DNA from: Thermoplasmata archaeon
GTDB lineage: Archaea; Thermoplasmatota; E2; DHVEG-1
Reading direction: 5' to 3'
DNA: 7,638 nt
NCBI GenBank assembly: GCA_003649715.1
Contig: QMSS01000068.1
Location: 1 to 7,638 of the forward strand
Shown: positions 1-5,360 of the stretch, piece by piece
Layout of the letters: every line of letters begins with the position of its first letter
How positions within the stretch are numbered: position 1 is the first letter of the stretch
Made by a program: the position numbers and the translations under genes
Notes under the pieces: model-generated
Database searches by the model: none
What the model saw: only the letters and a program-made list of their open reading frames with translations
What the model was told of the DNA's origin: nothing

Positions 1-84
1 ATTAACATACATTACTCCATTTTTCAACGGTGAATAGATACAAAATAAACATTGAATAATTTCAATTACTGAAGCATTTGTTAA

Positions 85-110
85 AAAAATTCTATAAAAT
101 CAGAATTTTT
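85..110 (-). terminator. Hairpin with T-run downstream of the 47-aa ORF
   Basis: AAAAATTCT at 85-93 pairs with AGAATTTTT at 102-110, giving a 9-bp stem with an 8-nt loop. On the minus strand the stem runs into a stretch of seven T. It lies about 48 nt past the stop codon of the small ORF at 158-301, so it fits a transcription end for that gene. The stem is almost all A-T, so stability is low. I see no supportable gene in 1-84. Confidence 0.4.
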
Positions 111-157
111 CAACAGCCTAAAACACTTTTGTTAGACCTTTTATATTCCTATTCATT

Positions 158-301
158 CTAGCGTTTTTGCTCTCTAAGTAGATCCTTGATTTTTTGGATG
201 TGAACGATAAAACGGATTCTATCCTCAACAGTGCATACCTTAGCAATGTATCTTATCTCATTTGCTTCCTCTTCACTCGAAAGCAGTCCAACAACGATCA
301 T
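158..301 (-). CDS. Small hypothetical protein, 47 aa
   Basis: The frame runs from ATG at 301 to TAG at 158. The product begins MIVVGLLSSEEEANEIRY and ends with a basic, probably helical segment (KIKDLLREQKR). The first seven residues are hydrophobic; the rest is charged, with one Cys at residue 23. I do not recognise a family. Support for it being real: protein-like composition, a TATA box (TTTATAA on the minus strand, 332-341) placed about 26 nt before a transcription start that would leave a leader of roughly 10 nt, and a terminator-like hairpin downstream. There is no strong ribosome binding site, which suits a nearly leaderless transcript. The frame stays open upstream of the ATG to about 320, but no other start codon is present there. 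A chance ORF is still possible at this length. Confidence 0.45.
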   Translation of the reverse strand: MIVVGLLSSEEEANEIRYIAKVCTVEDRIRFIVHIQKIKDLLREQKR

Positions 302-331
302 ATTATTTCCAATACAAAGGTGTTGAATTAT

Positions 332-341
332 GGTTTATAAA
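332..341 (-). promoter_or_regulatory. TATA box for the 47-aa ORF
   Basis: The minus strand reads TTTATAAACC. Its centre is about 36 nt upstream of the ATG at 301, so transcription would begin near 311. A TTGTACAA palindrome at 349-356 lies directly upstream. Confidence 0.45.
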
Positions 342-348
342 GAAATTG

Positions 349-430
349 TTGTACAAACATTACCAGATATCTTTACACCCATTACCAAAAATATAAAATA
401 TACAAAATAATTAATTGATTTTGTACAAAA
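349..430. promoter_or_regulatory. Two TTGTACAA palindromes upstream of the small ORF
   Basis: TTGTACAA occurs at 349-356 and again at 421-428. The second copy sits inside a perfect 12-bp palindrome, TTTTGTACAAAA, at 419-430. The copies are 72 bp apart and both lie just upstream of the TATA box at 332-341, where an archaeal regulator could control access. The gene-poor stretch 302-609 otherwise holds the terminator at 488-541 and the initiation signals at 560-613. Regulatory function is inference; AT-rich DNA produces such palindromes by chance at some rate. Confidence 0.3.
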
Positions 431-487
431 AGTTTTTTGGGCTTTAAAAAACAAACAACCACCTTCCATCCAGAATAATTTTTTGTC

Positions 488-541
488 AAAAAAAACATGA
501 TAGATATTACTACCAGCTGATCAGGTTAAACCTATATCATG
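488..541 (-). terminator. Hairpin plus T8 terminator of the 86-aa gene
   Basis: On the minus strand CATGATA (541-535) pairs with TATCATG (502-496), and eight T follow immediately (495-488). The 32-nt loop contains further self-complementary pieces, including CTGATCAG at 517-524. It begins 69 nt past the stop of the gene at 610-870, in the right orientation. T-runs terminate archaeal transcription without needing a hairpin, so the T8 is the stronger part of the evidence. Confidence 0.55.
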
Positions 542-559
542 TTGTTCATCAAGGTCAGG

Positions 560-613
560 GGATATAAAAAGAACAAAGGGGGGTGATCTGGAATGCAGGA
601 GAGGATCATTTAG
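560..613 (+). promoter_or_regulatory. Orphan TATA box, strong ribosome binding site and 6-codon ORF
   Basis: The plus strand has GATATAAAAAG at about 561-571, then GGGGGGTGATC, close to the perfect complement of the archaeal 16S rRNA 3' end, then ATG at 593. The frame stops after six codons (MQERII, TAG 611-613). The ATG is about 6 nt after GGTGA, a normal spacing. No longer plus-strand gene follows; the frame runs into the 3' end of the opposite-strand gene at 610-870. It may be a leftover gene start, a leader peptide, or an antisense transcript start. With the TATA box this close, transcription might begin near the ATG and exclude the ribosome site. Confidence 0.3.
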
Positions 614-870
614 GGAATATCTGAGGATTCTACTCTGTTCATCTCCTCTAAATGTGTATATTTCTGCTCCGCCTCTTGAAGAGACATATCCTCTCCTATG
701 CTTCTCTCATATTCCTTATGTGTAAAGTAGCTAAGATAACTCGCGGCAATTCTATTTAGATAGTAACCTATAATCTCTATCTCCCTGGGGGTATACCCCT
801 CTTCTGATAGCTGACAGTTGATACTATGAGCTTTGCTTCGTATCTCATCCAACGAATGACTCATATTCAT
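610..870 (-). CDS. Hypothetical protein, 86 aa
   Basis: I do not recognise this family. The protein is soluble, acidic and probably all-helical, with no signal peptide or membrane segment. A central part (EGYTPREIEIIGYYLNRIAA, residues 24-43) looks like two short helices in a compact domain; the C-terminal third is rich in Glu and Gln. Start choice: ATG at 870 is preceded by GGTGG at 879-883, 8 nt away, a convincing ribosome binding site; a second in-frame ATG at 864 is less well placed. A TATA-like TTTTAAATA at 919-928 would give a leader of about 25 nt. Transcription probably ends at the hairpin plus T8 at 488-541. Its upstream neighbour, the transporter gene, is in the same direction 72 nt away but this gene appears to have its own promoter. 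Coding is fairly sure; function unknown. Confidence 0.7.
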   Translation of the reverse strand: MNMSHSLDEIRSKAHSINCQLSEEGYTPREIEIIGYYLNRIAASYLSYFTHKEYERSIGEDMSLQEAEQKYTHLEEMNRVESSDIP

Positions 871-878
871 AGATTAAT

Positions 879-928
879 CCACCAACTCTAAATGTTCAAT
901 GTACCAAATACAAAATTGTATTTAAAAC
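879..928 (-). promoter_or_regulatory. Promoter and ribosome binding site of the 86-aa gene
   Basis: TTTTAAATA (919-928, minus strand) serves as a TATA box and GGTGG (879-883) as the ribosome binding site. Both sit in the 72-nt gap after the transporter stop codon, which suggests independent transcription. Confidence 0.45.
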
Positions 929-942
929 CCTATCTGTTCTAA

Positions 943-1578
943 TTATCCACTCCTTTTTAGCCATCTTACACCTAGATAGCAAAATGGTGTATCGAAAAAT
1001 GCGAATAAGACTTTAACCAGCCAATATGGGATAACTAGTGTAAACACATAACTTATTGTGAAATTAGGACTCATGCCATAGAAGGCAATGAACATAAACA
1101 ATGTTGTGTCTAAAAATTGACTCACGATTGTGCTTAAATTATTTCTCAACCATAAAAACCGTCCTTTAGTTTTTTGTTTCCAGAAATTAAAAGCCCAAAC
1201 ATCATGTATCTGAGCAATAACGAAGGCGGTGATACTTGCTATAAAGATTCTAATGCTCATACCAAAAATTTTTGTATATTCTTCCTCCTTCACCCAGCTT
1301 CGATCTGCAAAAGGTAGAACAACAGCTAAAGAGGTTATAAGTAACACAAAGATCAATACAATAAAACCTACCAAAACAAATTCCTTCGCCTTCTCTCTTC
1401 CATGAACCTCCTCAATTATGTCTGTGACAAGAAAGGTTATTGGAAAAACAAGGATACCGACGCTTGCTTCAAAAATTCCAAAATCAGCTATTTTTAAACC
1501 AATTAGATTTGCGGTGACTATGCTTCCAACAAAAATTCCTAGTAAAATATTTGTTTTAACATCCACATCAAATCTCAT
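943..1578 (-). CDS. Queuosine precursor transporter, YhhQ/VUT family (DUF165)
   Basis: A membrane protein of 211 aa with about six hydrophobic segments. It carries the family's signature regions: an early FPITFLVTDIIEEVHGREKA stretch and a later block with QIHDVWAFNFWKQKTKG, then LWLRNN, ST and SQFLDT. Known family members import queuine or the 7-deazaguanine precursors preQ0/preQ1. In archaea the likely cargo is preQ0, used to make archaeosine at G15 of tRNA; both tRNAs in this window have G15. Start: I place it at ATG 1578 (MRFDVDVKTN). The frame is open to an ATG at 1614, but the extra 12 residues (MHDLCCRLWPIK) do not look like family sequence, and a TATA-like TGATTTATG at 1601-1609 fits leaderless transcription from about 1578. 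The gene is divergent from the zinc protein at 1734. Family call is firm; exact cargo is inference. Confidence 0.9.
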   Translation of the reverse strand: MRFDVDVKTNILLGIFVGSIVTANLIGLKIADFGIFEASVGILVFPITFLVTDIIEEVHGREKAKEFVLVGFIVLIFVLLITSLAVVLPFADRSWVKEEEYTKIFGMSIRIFIASITAFVIAQIHDVWAFNFWKQKTKGRFLWLRNNLSTIVSQFLDTTLFMFIAFYGMSPNFTISYVFTLVIPYWLVKVLFAFFDTPFCYLGVRWLKRSG

Positions 1579-1600
1579 TTTTATCGGCCACAGCCTGCAA

Positions 1601-1609
1601 CATAAATCA
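1601..1609 (-). promoter_or_regulatory. TATA-like box of the transporter gene
   Basis: The minus strand reads TGATTTATG, centred about 27 nt before ATG 1578. That is the distance expected for a leaderless archaeal transcript and helps choose 1578 over 1614 as the start. Confidence 0.35.
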
Positions 1610-1666
1610 TGCATATTAATTTATCCATTTAACCCAAGCAACATCCGCCATCATCTCCCCAAAATA

Positions 1667-1727
1667 TCAATATAATAGTTAGTTTTATTTAGAGACAAAA
1701 CATTTTGGTTTACCTATAAGGAAGGAT
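1667..1727 (+). promoter_or_regulatory. Promoter and ribosome binding site of the zinc protein
   Basis: ATATAATA at about 1667-1675 is a plausible TATA box, with a second T/A-rich candidate at 1683-1691. AAGGAAGGATC at about 1718-1728 resembles a ribosome binding site and points to initiation near 1730-1740, where no ATG, GTG or TTG exists in frame. Confidence 0.3.
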
Positions 1728-1733
1728 CTAAAA

Positions 1734-1943
1734 ATATTATTAAAAAAAGAAATAAAAGAAGTATATGAATGTCAATCATGCAAGAGGACAGCAACTATAT
1801 ATGAGAAAGAAGAGAAACCACCGGAATGTTGTGGAAAACCTATGAAAAAAATCTCACGTGAAATATGTCTACAGCCATCTCATCCAGAACATGCTAGGCC
1901 AATGGAAGAAGATGAACCATGCGATGACTTCCGTGCAGAATAA
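1734..1943 (+). CDS. Small cysteine-rich CCGKPM zinc protein, start codon unclear
   Basis: The frame ends at TAA 1941-1943 and has an unmistakable protein signature: YECQSCKR, then PPECCGKPMKK, then EHARPMEEDEPCDDFRAE. Counting from 1734 the cysteines are at 13, 16, 32, 33, 45 and 63; C13-x2-C16 and C32-C33 would make a rubredoxin-like or zinc-ribbon site. I recall similar short uncharacterised archaeal proteins with a CCGKPM core and an EHARPM..EPCDD tail, but cannot name a function. The start is a puzzle. The frame is open from the stop at 1680-1682, yet contains no ATG, GTG or TTG before the conserved part; ATG 1842 falls after the CC motif. The in-frame ATA at 1734 lies about 8 nt after an SD-like GGAAGGATC and is my placeholder. 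A non-standard start, a recent start-codon mutation or a sequence error could each explain it. It has a terminator-like T6 at 1999-2004. Confidence 0.65.
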   Translation: MLLKKEIKEVYECQSCKRTATIYEKEEKPPECCGKPMKKISREICLQPSHPEHARPMEEDEPCDDFRAE

Positions 1944-1983
1944 ACCAAGAGAAAGTAAAAAAATAAGAAACAAATTCAGCTGT

Positions 1984-2004
1984 ACCGCATCTTCACGGTT
2001 TTTT
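1984..2004 (+). terminator. Short hairpin plus T6 after the zinc protein
   Basis: ACCG (1984-1987) pairs with CGGT (1996-1999), and T6 covers 1999-2004. It begins about 40 nt past the zinc protein's stop and ends two bases before the convergent tRNA-Met gene, so it would keep that transcript out of the tRNA. Confidence 0.45.
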
Positions 2005-2005
2005 A

Positions 2006-2122
2006 TGTCGGGGGCGGGATTTGAGCCCGCGACCTCCTGATATCTCAGCACCTGGTTAAATACGAACCTTTTCAGCTGATGCTTATGAGTCAGGCGCTCT
2101 AACCAGGCTGAGCCACCCCGAC
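2006..2122 (-). tRNA. tRNA-Met(CAT), elongator type, with a 42-nt intron
   Basis: The minus strand folds as a full cloverleaf. Acceptor GTCGGGG (2122-2116) pairs with CCCCGAC (2013-2007), with discriminator A at 2006 and no encoded CCA. The D arm has G15, G18 and G19. The anticodon stem is CCTGA/TCAGG with loop CTCATA-A, giving anticodon CAT. The T arm is GCGGG-CTCAAAT-CCCGC; position 54 is C where T is usual. With the intron (2042-2083) removed, the tRNA is 75 nt. It lacks the A1-U72 pair of an initiator, and the body resembles elongator tRNA-Met, though a tRNA-Ile2 whose C34 is modified to agmatidine cannot be excluded from the anticodon alone. It has its own upstream TATA box and follows the PIN-gene terminator. 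Confidence 0.95.
2042..2083 (-). other. tRNA-Met intron with canonical bulge-helix-bulge
   Basis: The intron interrupts the tRNA between positions 37 and 38. Loop bases 32-35 (CTCA) pair with TGAG near the intron's 3' end to make the 4-bp central helix. The two 3-nt bulges are TA|A and AT|A, each cut after its second base, which leaves A37 and A38. The exon stem is CCTGA/TCAGG. Inside the intron GCATC pairs with GGTGC, and GGTT-CGTATTT-AACC makes a further small hairpin. This is the standard substrate of archaeal tRNA splicing endonuclease. The end points could slide by one base because the intron begins with A and the following exon base is A. Confidence 0.93.
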
Positions 2123-2166
2123 ATTCAAAATATTAGGGTTTGACAAAAATATGAAATATTGGTTTT

Positions 2167-2176
2167 CCTTATAAAG
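2167..2176 (-). promoter_or_regulatory. TATA box of tRNA-Met
   Basis: The minus strand reads CTTTATAAGG, centred about 50 nt upstream of the tRNA 5' end. Transcription would begin near 2145, leaving a 5' leader of about 23 nt for RNase P to remove. Confidence 0.5.
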
Positions 2177-2236
2177 ACTTCTTTTTCAACACATTTTATT
2201 CAAACATTGTCTATTTTTTTCAGATGTTTTCTACAG

Positions 2237-2244
2237 AAAAAAAA
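2237..2244 (-). terminator. T8 terminator of the rps6e-aif2g-PIN operon
   Basis: Eight T in a row on the minus strand, 20 nt past the PIN gene's TAA. A further seven-T run lies at about 2214-2220. T-rich runs are the main archaeal termination signal. Confidence 0.5.
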
Positions 2245-2263
2245 CAGTTTTTTGGTTGAATAG

Positions 2264-2680
2264 TTATTCTAAAACAAGTTTTTTCTTGCCACGTAAAAAT
2301 ATAACTTGAAGGGACGCCTTTTTAAGTTCTTTTCTCAACTGTTTGTCGTTGGTAGCAACCTTGGCTTGAAGTTTTTTAGCTAAACGAAGGACTGCTCTAT
2401 CTACATCTTCTTTCTCTTCGTCTATCTCAACGATTTCATATTTCTCTATTAGTTTCAATGCTGCCTTTGCCTTTAATCTTTTTTTACCCTGTCCATGTTT
2501 TGATAGAATTTCCAATTCTCTTGTAACTAGATGTGGGATAACAATATGATAGGTACCAAGGAGTCTTGTTAACTCATTTTCTAGGTCTATGGAGAATTCA
2601 AATAGCATCATTATGGCGCTGCTGTCTAGTATCACTATGTTTTTTTTATCTTTATCTCTCCATATCCTATTAGATGCCAT
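2264..2680 (-). CDS. PIN-domain ribonuclease, Fcf1/Utp24-like
   Basis: A 138-aa single-domain protein. PIN-domain acidic residues are visible in order: D19 in VILDSSA, E55 in TRELEIL, D94 in DVDRAVLRLAKK, and D112 in ATNDKQLR. These bind the divalent metals for RNA cleavage. The position between aif2g and the RNA polymerase genes is usual for an archaeal PIN protein related to eukaryotic Fcf1/Utp24, so a role in rRNA processing is likely, but a toxin-like VapC activity cannot be excluded by sequence; no antitoxin gene is adjacent. The start at 2680 lies inside aif2g, overlapping it by 46 nt. It is supported by AAGGA just upstream and by the need to include D19; the next Met is residue 24. A long basic helical segment occupies residues 60-80. 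Last gene of its operon, followed by T8. Confidence 0.85.
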   Translation of the reverse strand: MASNRIWRDKDKKNIVILDSSAIMMLFEFSIDLENELTRLLGTYHIVIPHLVTRELEILSKHGQGKKRLKAKAALKLIEKYEIVEIDEEKEDVDRAVLRLAKKLQAKVATNDKQLRKELKKASLQVIFLRGKKKLVLE

Positions 2681-3879
2681 TTTCCTTCAATCCTTCTGCT
2701 AACCGCAATTCTTTGTCCTTCTTCGGCGCAGACAGATATCTTTAGTTTGACATTGACCTTGTTTTCATATATTTTTGTGACAATTCCAACGGTTGTGGCT
2801 GTACCAACGGTTAGCATAAGCGGTTCATTTGTCTTTATAGGTTCAACGTTTTTTTCCTCTATAGTGCCGACAACGCGTTTTAGAAGATGTATTGATAAAT
2901 CAAAATCTTCTAGCACAGGTGGTAGTGATCCGGGTTTTCCTACTACACGTCCTGCGAGAGAGTCGGATTTCACTCTAGCCGGGTCAAGACAGGTGCCAAT
3001 AGCTAATAGCCCACCTGGTGTAGCCTGCTTTATTGGCATACCACCCGTGAACAATGAGTTTACCCGGGTGATAATAGGCTCCAAAAATTGTTTTCCCTCG
3101 CTTTCTATCTTTCTGCCAGGGGCTATTTCGATTTCATCATCTACATTCAGAACACCTTGGATTAGTGACCCTCCGACGACGCCTCCTTTAAGCTCATGAG
3201 GTGTTGAACCTGGTTTGTTTACATCAAAACTTCTGGCTATATACATGAGTGGTGGTTTGTTGATATCTCGTTTGGGTGTTGGAATGTGTTCTTCCATTGC
3301 CTGTATAAGTACGTCGATGTTTATGTCGTGGTGTGCACTTACAGGTATTATGGGTGCATTTTCGGCACATGTTCCTTTTATAAAACCTAGGATTTGATTG
3401 TAGTTTTTTATAGCCTCTTTTTCAGATACGAGATCTATTTTGTTCTGCACGATAACGATGTTTTCTGTTCCCACAATCTCTAATGCCATTAGATGTTCTC
3501 GGGTTTGAGGTTGAGGGCATGGTTCATCTGCTGCTATAACAAGCACAGCGCCATCCATGATAGCAGCACCTGATAGCATAGTGGCCATCAATGTCTCATG
3601 TCCTGGTGCGTCAACGAAGGATACAACTCTTAGCAGTTCTGTTGTACTTCCGCATACAGGACAGGTTTTTTTTGTAGAATAACATTGTGGTTCATCACAG
3701 TTGGGGCATTTATAGAAGGCAGCATCAGCATATCCAAGTCTTATGGAGATACCTCTTTTTAGTTCTTCGGAGTGTTCATCAGTCCATTTACCAGTTAGTC
3801 TCTGAGTAAGCGTGGTTTTTCCATGATCAACATGGCCGATCATTCCAATGTTGATCTCAGGTTGTTTTTGGAAACTCAT
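2635..3879 (-). CDS. eif2g: Translation initiation factor aIF2 subunit gamma
   Basis: The GTP-binding core subunit of the heterotrimeric factor that brings initiator Met-tRNA to the small ribosomal subunit. All marks are present over 414 aa: P-loop GHVDHGKT (15-22), DAPGH (90-94), NKID (146-149) and SAHH (181-184). A zinc knuckle with CPNC (58-61) and CPVC (73-76) sits between switch 1 and DAPGH, as in archaeal aIF2 gamma. CPQPQTREHLMALEIVG (121-137) is characteristic. Length matches the family, so it appears complete. ATG 3879 overlaps the rps6e stop by 4 nt (ATGA), with GAGGAA upstream as ribosome site. The 3' end overlaps the PIN gene by 46 nt. Alpha and beta subunits are not in this window. 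Confidence 0.98.
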   Translation of the reverse strand: MSFQKQPEINIGMIGHVDHGKTTLTQRLTGKWTDEHSEELKRGISIRLGYADAAFYKCPNCDEPQCYSTKKTCPVCGSTTELLRVVSFVDAPGHETLMATMLSGAAIMDGAVLVIAADEPCPQPQTREHLMALEIVGTENIVIVQNKIDLVSEKEAIKNYNQILGFIKGTCAENAPIIPVSAHHDINIDVLIQAMEEHIPTPKRDINKPPLMYIARSFDVNKPGSTPHELKGGVVGGSLIQGVLNVDDEIEIAPGRKIESEGKQFLEPIITRVNSLFTGGMPIKQATPGGLLAIGTCLDPARVKSDSLAGRVVGKPGSLPPVLEDFDLSIHLLKRVVGTIEEKNVEPIKTNEPLMLTVGTATTVGIVTKIYENKVNVKLKISVCAEEGQRIAVSRRIEGKWHLIGYGEIKIKKT

Positions 3880-4295
3880 TTTTGTTCCTCTTCCTCTTTC
3901 TTCTCATCTTTTTTTTCTATGTTGAGAAGTTGTTCGATGGGTTTTGAGCTATATTTTGTGACTTTCATGTTTATCTGGACTATGTCTTGACTTATTGTGT
4001 TTCCTCTAACGGTTTTTTTCTTCCTTTTTCCTTTTTCCTTTGGTCTGTACCCAATGCTTTTACTTAACAGGAGTCTCCTACGGGATGAACTCGGTAGGTC
4101 TCGTCTCATGGGAAAACCGTCTTTGTCTGTACCACCCGTTATTTGGAGTCTGTATCCTGGTAGGGATACGAATATGCCATCTACTTCGTCGCCTATTTTT
4201 TTTCCTATCAATGAGTTGGCGTGATGTCCGGTAACCTGAAGTTGATGTGATCTTCCGCTCTTTGGATCGTTTATTACAACTTTGAATTCTACCAT
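3876..4295 (-). CDS. rps6e: Small-subunit ribosomal protein eS6
   Basis: A 139-aa basic protein with the S6e pattern: an N-terminal VINDPKSGRSHQLQV strand pair, GKKIGDEVDG, LPGYRLQITGGTDKDGFPMR (residues about 46-65), then an Arg/Lys-rich stretch RRRLLLSKSIGYRPKEKGKR. It binds the small subunit. The final 13 residues are almost all Lys, Asp, Glu and Gln, a short charged tail beyond the usual fold. First gene of the minus operon; its stop overlaps the aif2g start by 4 nt. A TATA box at 4367-4376 lies upstream, and GGGGAA at about 4305-4310 is a possible ribosome site. An ATG slightly upstream on the mRNA is followed by an early stop and is not the start. Confidence 0.96.
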   Translation of the reverse strand: MVEFKVVINDPKSGRSHQLQVTGHHANSLIGKKIGDEVDGIFVSLPGYRLQITGGTDKDGFPMRRDLPSSSRRRLLLSKSIGYRPKEKGKRKKKTVRGNTISQDIVQINMKVTKYSSKPIEQLLNIEKKDEKKEEEEQK

Positions 4296-4366
4296 ATCTC
4301 CATGTTCCCCTTTTTTATTCCATTGTTTCTTTTGATATGAGCTTTTTCTGTGATAACAAAATTCTA

Positions 4367-4376
4367 TTTTAATAAG
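4367..4376 (-). promoter_or_regulatory. TATA box of the rps6e-aif2g-PIN operon
   Basis: The minus strand reads CTTATTAAAA, about 75 nt upstream of the rps6e ATG. Transcription would begin near 4345 with a leader of about 50 nt. Confidence 0.4.
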
Positions 4377-4688
4377 TTGTGGTTAATTCTTAGAAATAGT
4401 ATTGTTAAGTTATTTGTTAAGTTCTTATTCATTTTTTTGGTGAATGAATATCAACAGGTTATGGATAATTGTTCTTGGGATTTTGGATAATGATGTATGA
4501 TTTTAAACTTTAATCAATGATCAGTCATCCTGAACAAAGGATTGTGGCCCAAAAAGAACACTTCTGACAAAAAAACAGCTGTGACGGCTAAAAAACTAGG
4601 TTTTTCCCATACCATTTTTTGTACATATAGAGGAAAAAACTAATTTAGACTCATCCATTATATCTATTAAGGCCAGGGTTTCAAAAAA

Positions 4689-4698
4689 GAATATAAGA
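4689..4698 (+). promoter_or_regulatory. TATA box of the rpoE1-spt4-S24e operon
   Basis: GAATATAAGA, about 58 nt before the rpoE1 ATG, would start transcription near 4720 with a leader of about 32 nt. AAGGGATAG just before the ATG is a weak ribosome site. Confidence 0.45.
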
Positions 4699-4751
4699 GG
4701 AAAGTATATTCCAGGTCGATATCCAATCGCTTTGCCGAGAAAGGGATAGAA

Positions 4752-5360
4752 ATGTATACTATGATAAGAATAAGAGATACAGTTAGGATACCTCCAGAGA
4801 TGTTTGGAGAGGATCTAAATAAAGTAGTTGAAGAGACTGTTCAAAAAACCTTTGAGGGCACGGTGAGAAAGGACCGTGGAGTCATTGTTGCAGTAGGAAA
4901 CATCAACCCCATTGGTGATGGTATAGTGATCCATGGAGATGGGGGGATGTATCAAAAGGTAGAATTCGAAGCTCTAACCTTTAAACCATTACTGCAGGAG
5001 ATAGTTGATGGGATAGTATGCGAGGTTGTAGAGTTCGGTGCATTCTGTCACATAGGAGCCCTCGATGCACTCATCCATATGAGCCAGATCATGAATGATT
5101 ATGTTGAGGTAGATGTAGAGAATGAGAGGATAGTCGGTAGAGAAAAAAAGAAGGTGCTTAAAACAGGGGATTCTATCAGAGCAAGAATAGTTGCTGTAAG
5201 TCTCAATGAACTATCCGCACGTGAAAGCAAAATTGGTTTAACAATGAGACAACCCGCTCTCGGTGTTCATGAATGGATTTATGAACCAGAAAAAAAAGAA
5301 GAAGAAAAAGAGAAGAAGAGAGATAAAAAGAAGGAAAAAAAGAAGAAGGGTAGAAAATGA
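4752..5360 (+). CDS. rpoE1: DNA-directed RNA polymerase subunit E' (Rpo7)
   Basis: The Rpo7 subunit, partner of Rpo4 in the polymerase stalk and counterpart of eukaryotic Rpb7. The N-terminal domain starts MYTMIRIRDTVRIPPEMFGE, the typical beginning of this family, which fixes the start at 4752 although ATG 4761 is also in frame. The tip region GDGIVIHGDGGMYQKVEFEALTFKP covers residues about 55-79. An S1 RNA-binding domain follows at about 82-165 (DGIVCEVVEFGAF, then ALDALIHMSQI). From about residue 180 to 202 there is an added tail made almost only of Lys and Glu, longer than I expect for the family. The stop overlaps the spt4 start by 4 nt (ATGA), implying coupled translation. Confidence 0.97.
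   Translation: MYTMIRIRDTVRIPPEMFGEDLNKVVEETVQKTFEGTVRKDRGVIVAVGNINPIGDGIVIHGDGGMYQKVEFEALTFKPLLQEIVDGIVCEVVEFGAFCHIGALDALIHMSQIMNDYVEVDVENERIVGREKKKVLKTGDSIRARIVAVSLNELSARESKIGLTMRQPALGVHEWIYEPEKKEEEKEKKRDKKKEKKKKGRK

Larger units (their letters stand above)
4296..4751. other. Divergent spacer between the two operons, no gene seen
   Basis: About 455 bp of AT-rich DNA separating oppositely transcribed essential operons. It holds the two promoters annotated separately. Other items: a near-repeat ATGGATAAT/TTGGATAAT at about 4463-4489, the palindrome TGATCA at about 4519-4524, and an A5C-TAG-GT5 hairpin at 4591-4605. Short open frames here (for example 18 codons from about 4444) have no protein character. 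I looked for C/D-box RNA signals and did not find a convincing set. Confidence 0.5.

Noticed and set aside
496..541. CATGATA inverted repeat as an operator
   Set aside because: Its position after the 86-aa gene and the adjoining T8 fit a terminator better.
1418..1675. Plus-strand open frame of 85 codons over the transporter gene
   Set aside because: It is the antisense shadow of the transporter, whose family motifs on the minus strand are clear.
1858..2051. 60-codon frames on both strands across the tRNA-Met 3' half
   Set aside because: They run through the tRNA gene; the phrase GAGFEPAT or AGSNPAP is a known artefact of translating tRNA T-arm sequence.
2747..3397. Two plus-strand open frames opposite aif2g
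   Set aside because: Antisense to a complete, motif-rich aIF2 gamma gene; no signals of their own.
4444..4500. 18-codon plus-strand ORF behind GGTGA
   Set aside because: The GGTGA touches the ATG with no spacing, and the peptide has no recognisable character.
4486..4568. Possible C/D-box sRNA (ATGATGT, ATGATCA and two CTGA)
   Set aside because: C boxes are imperfect, the spacing does not give two proper guide intervals, and no terminal stem forms.
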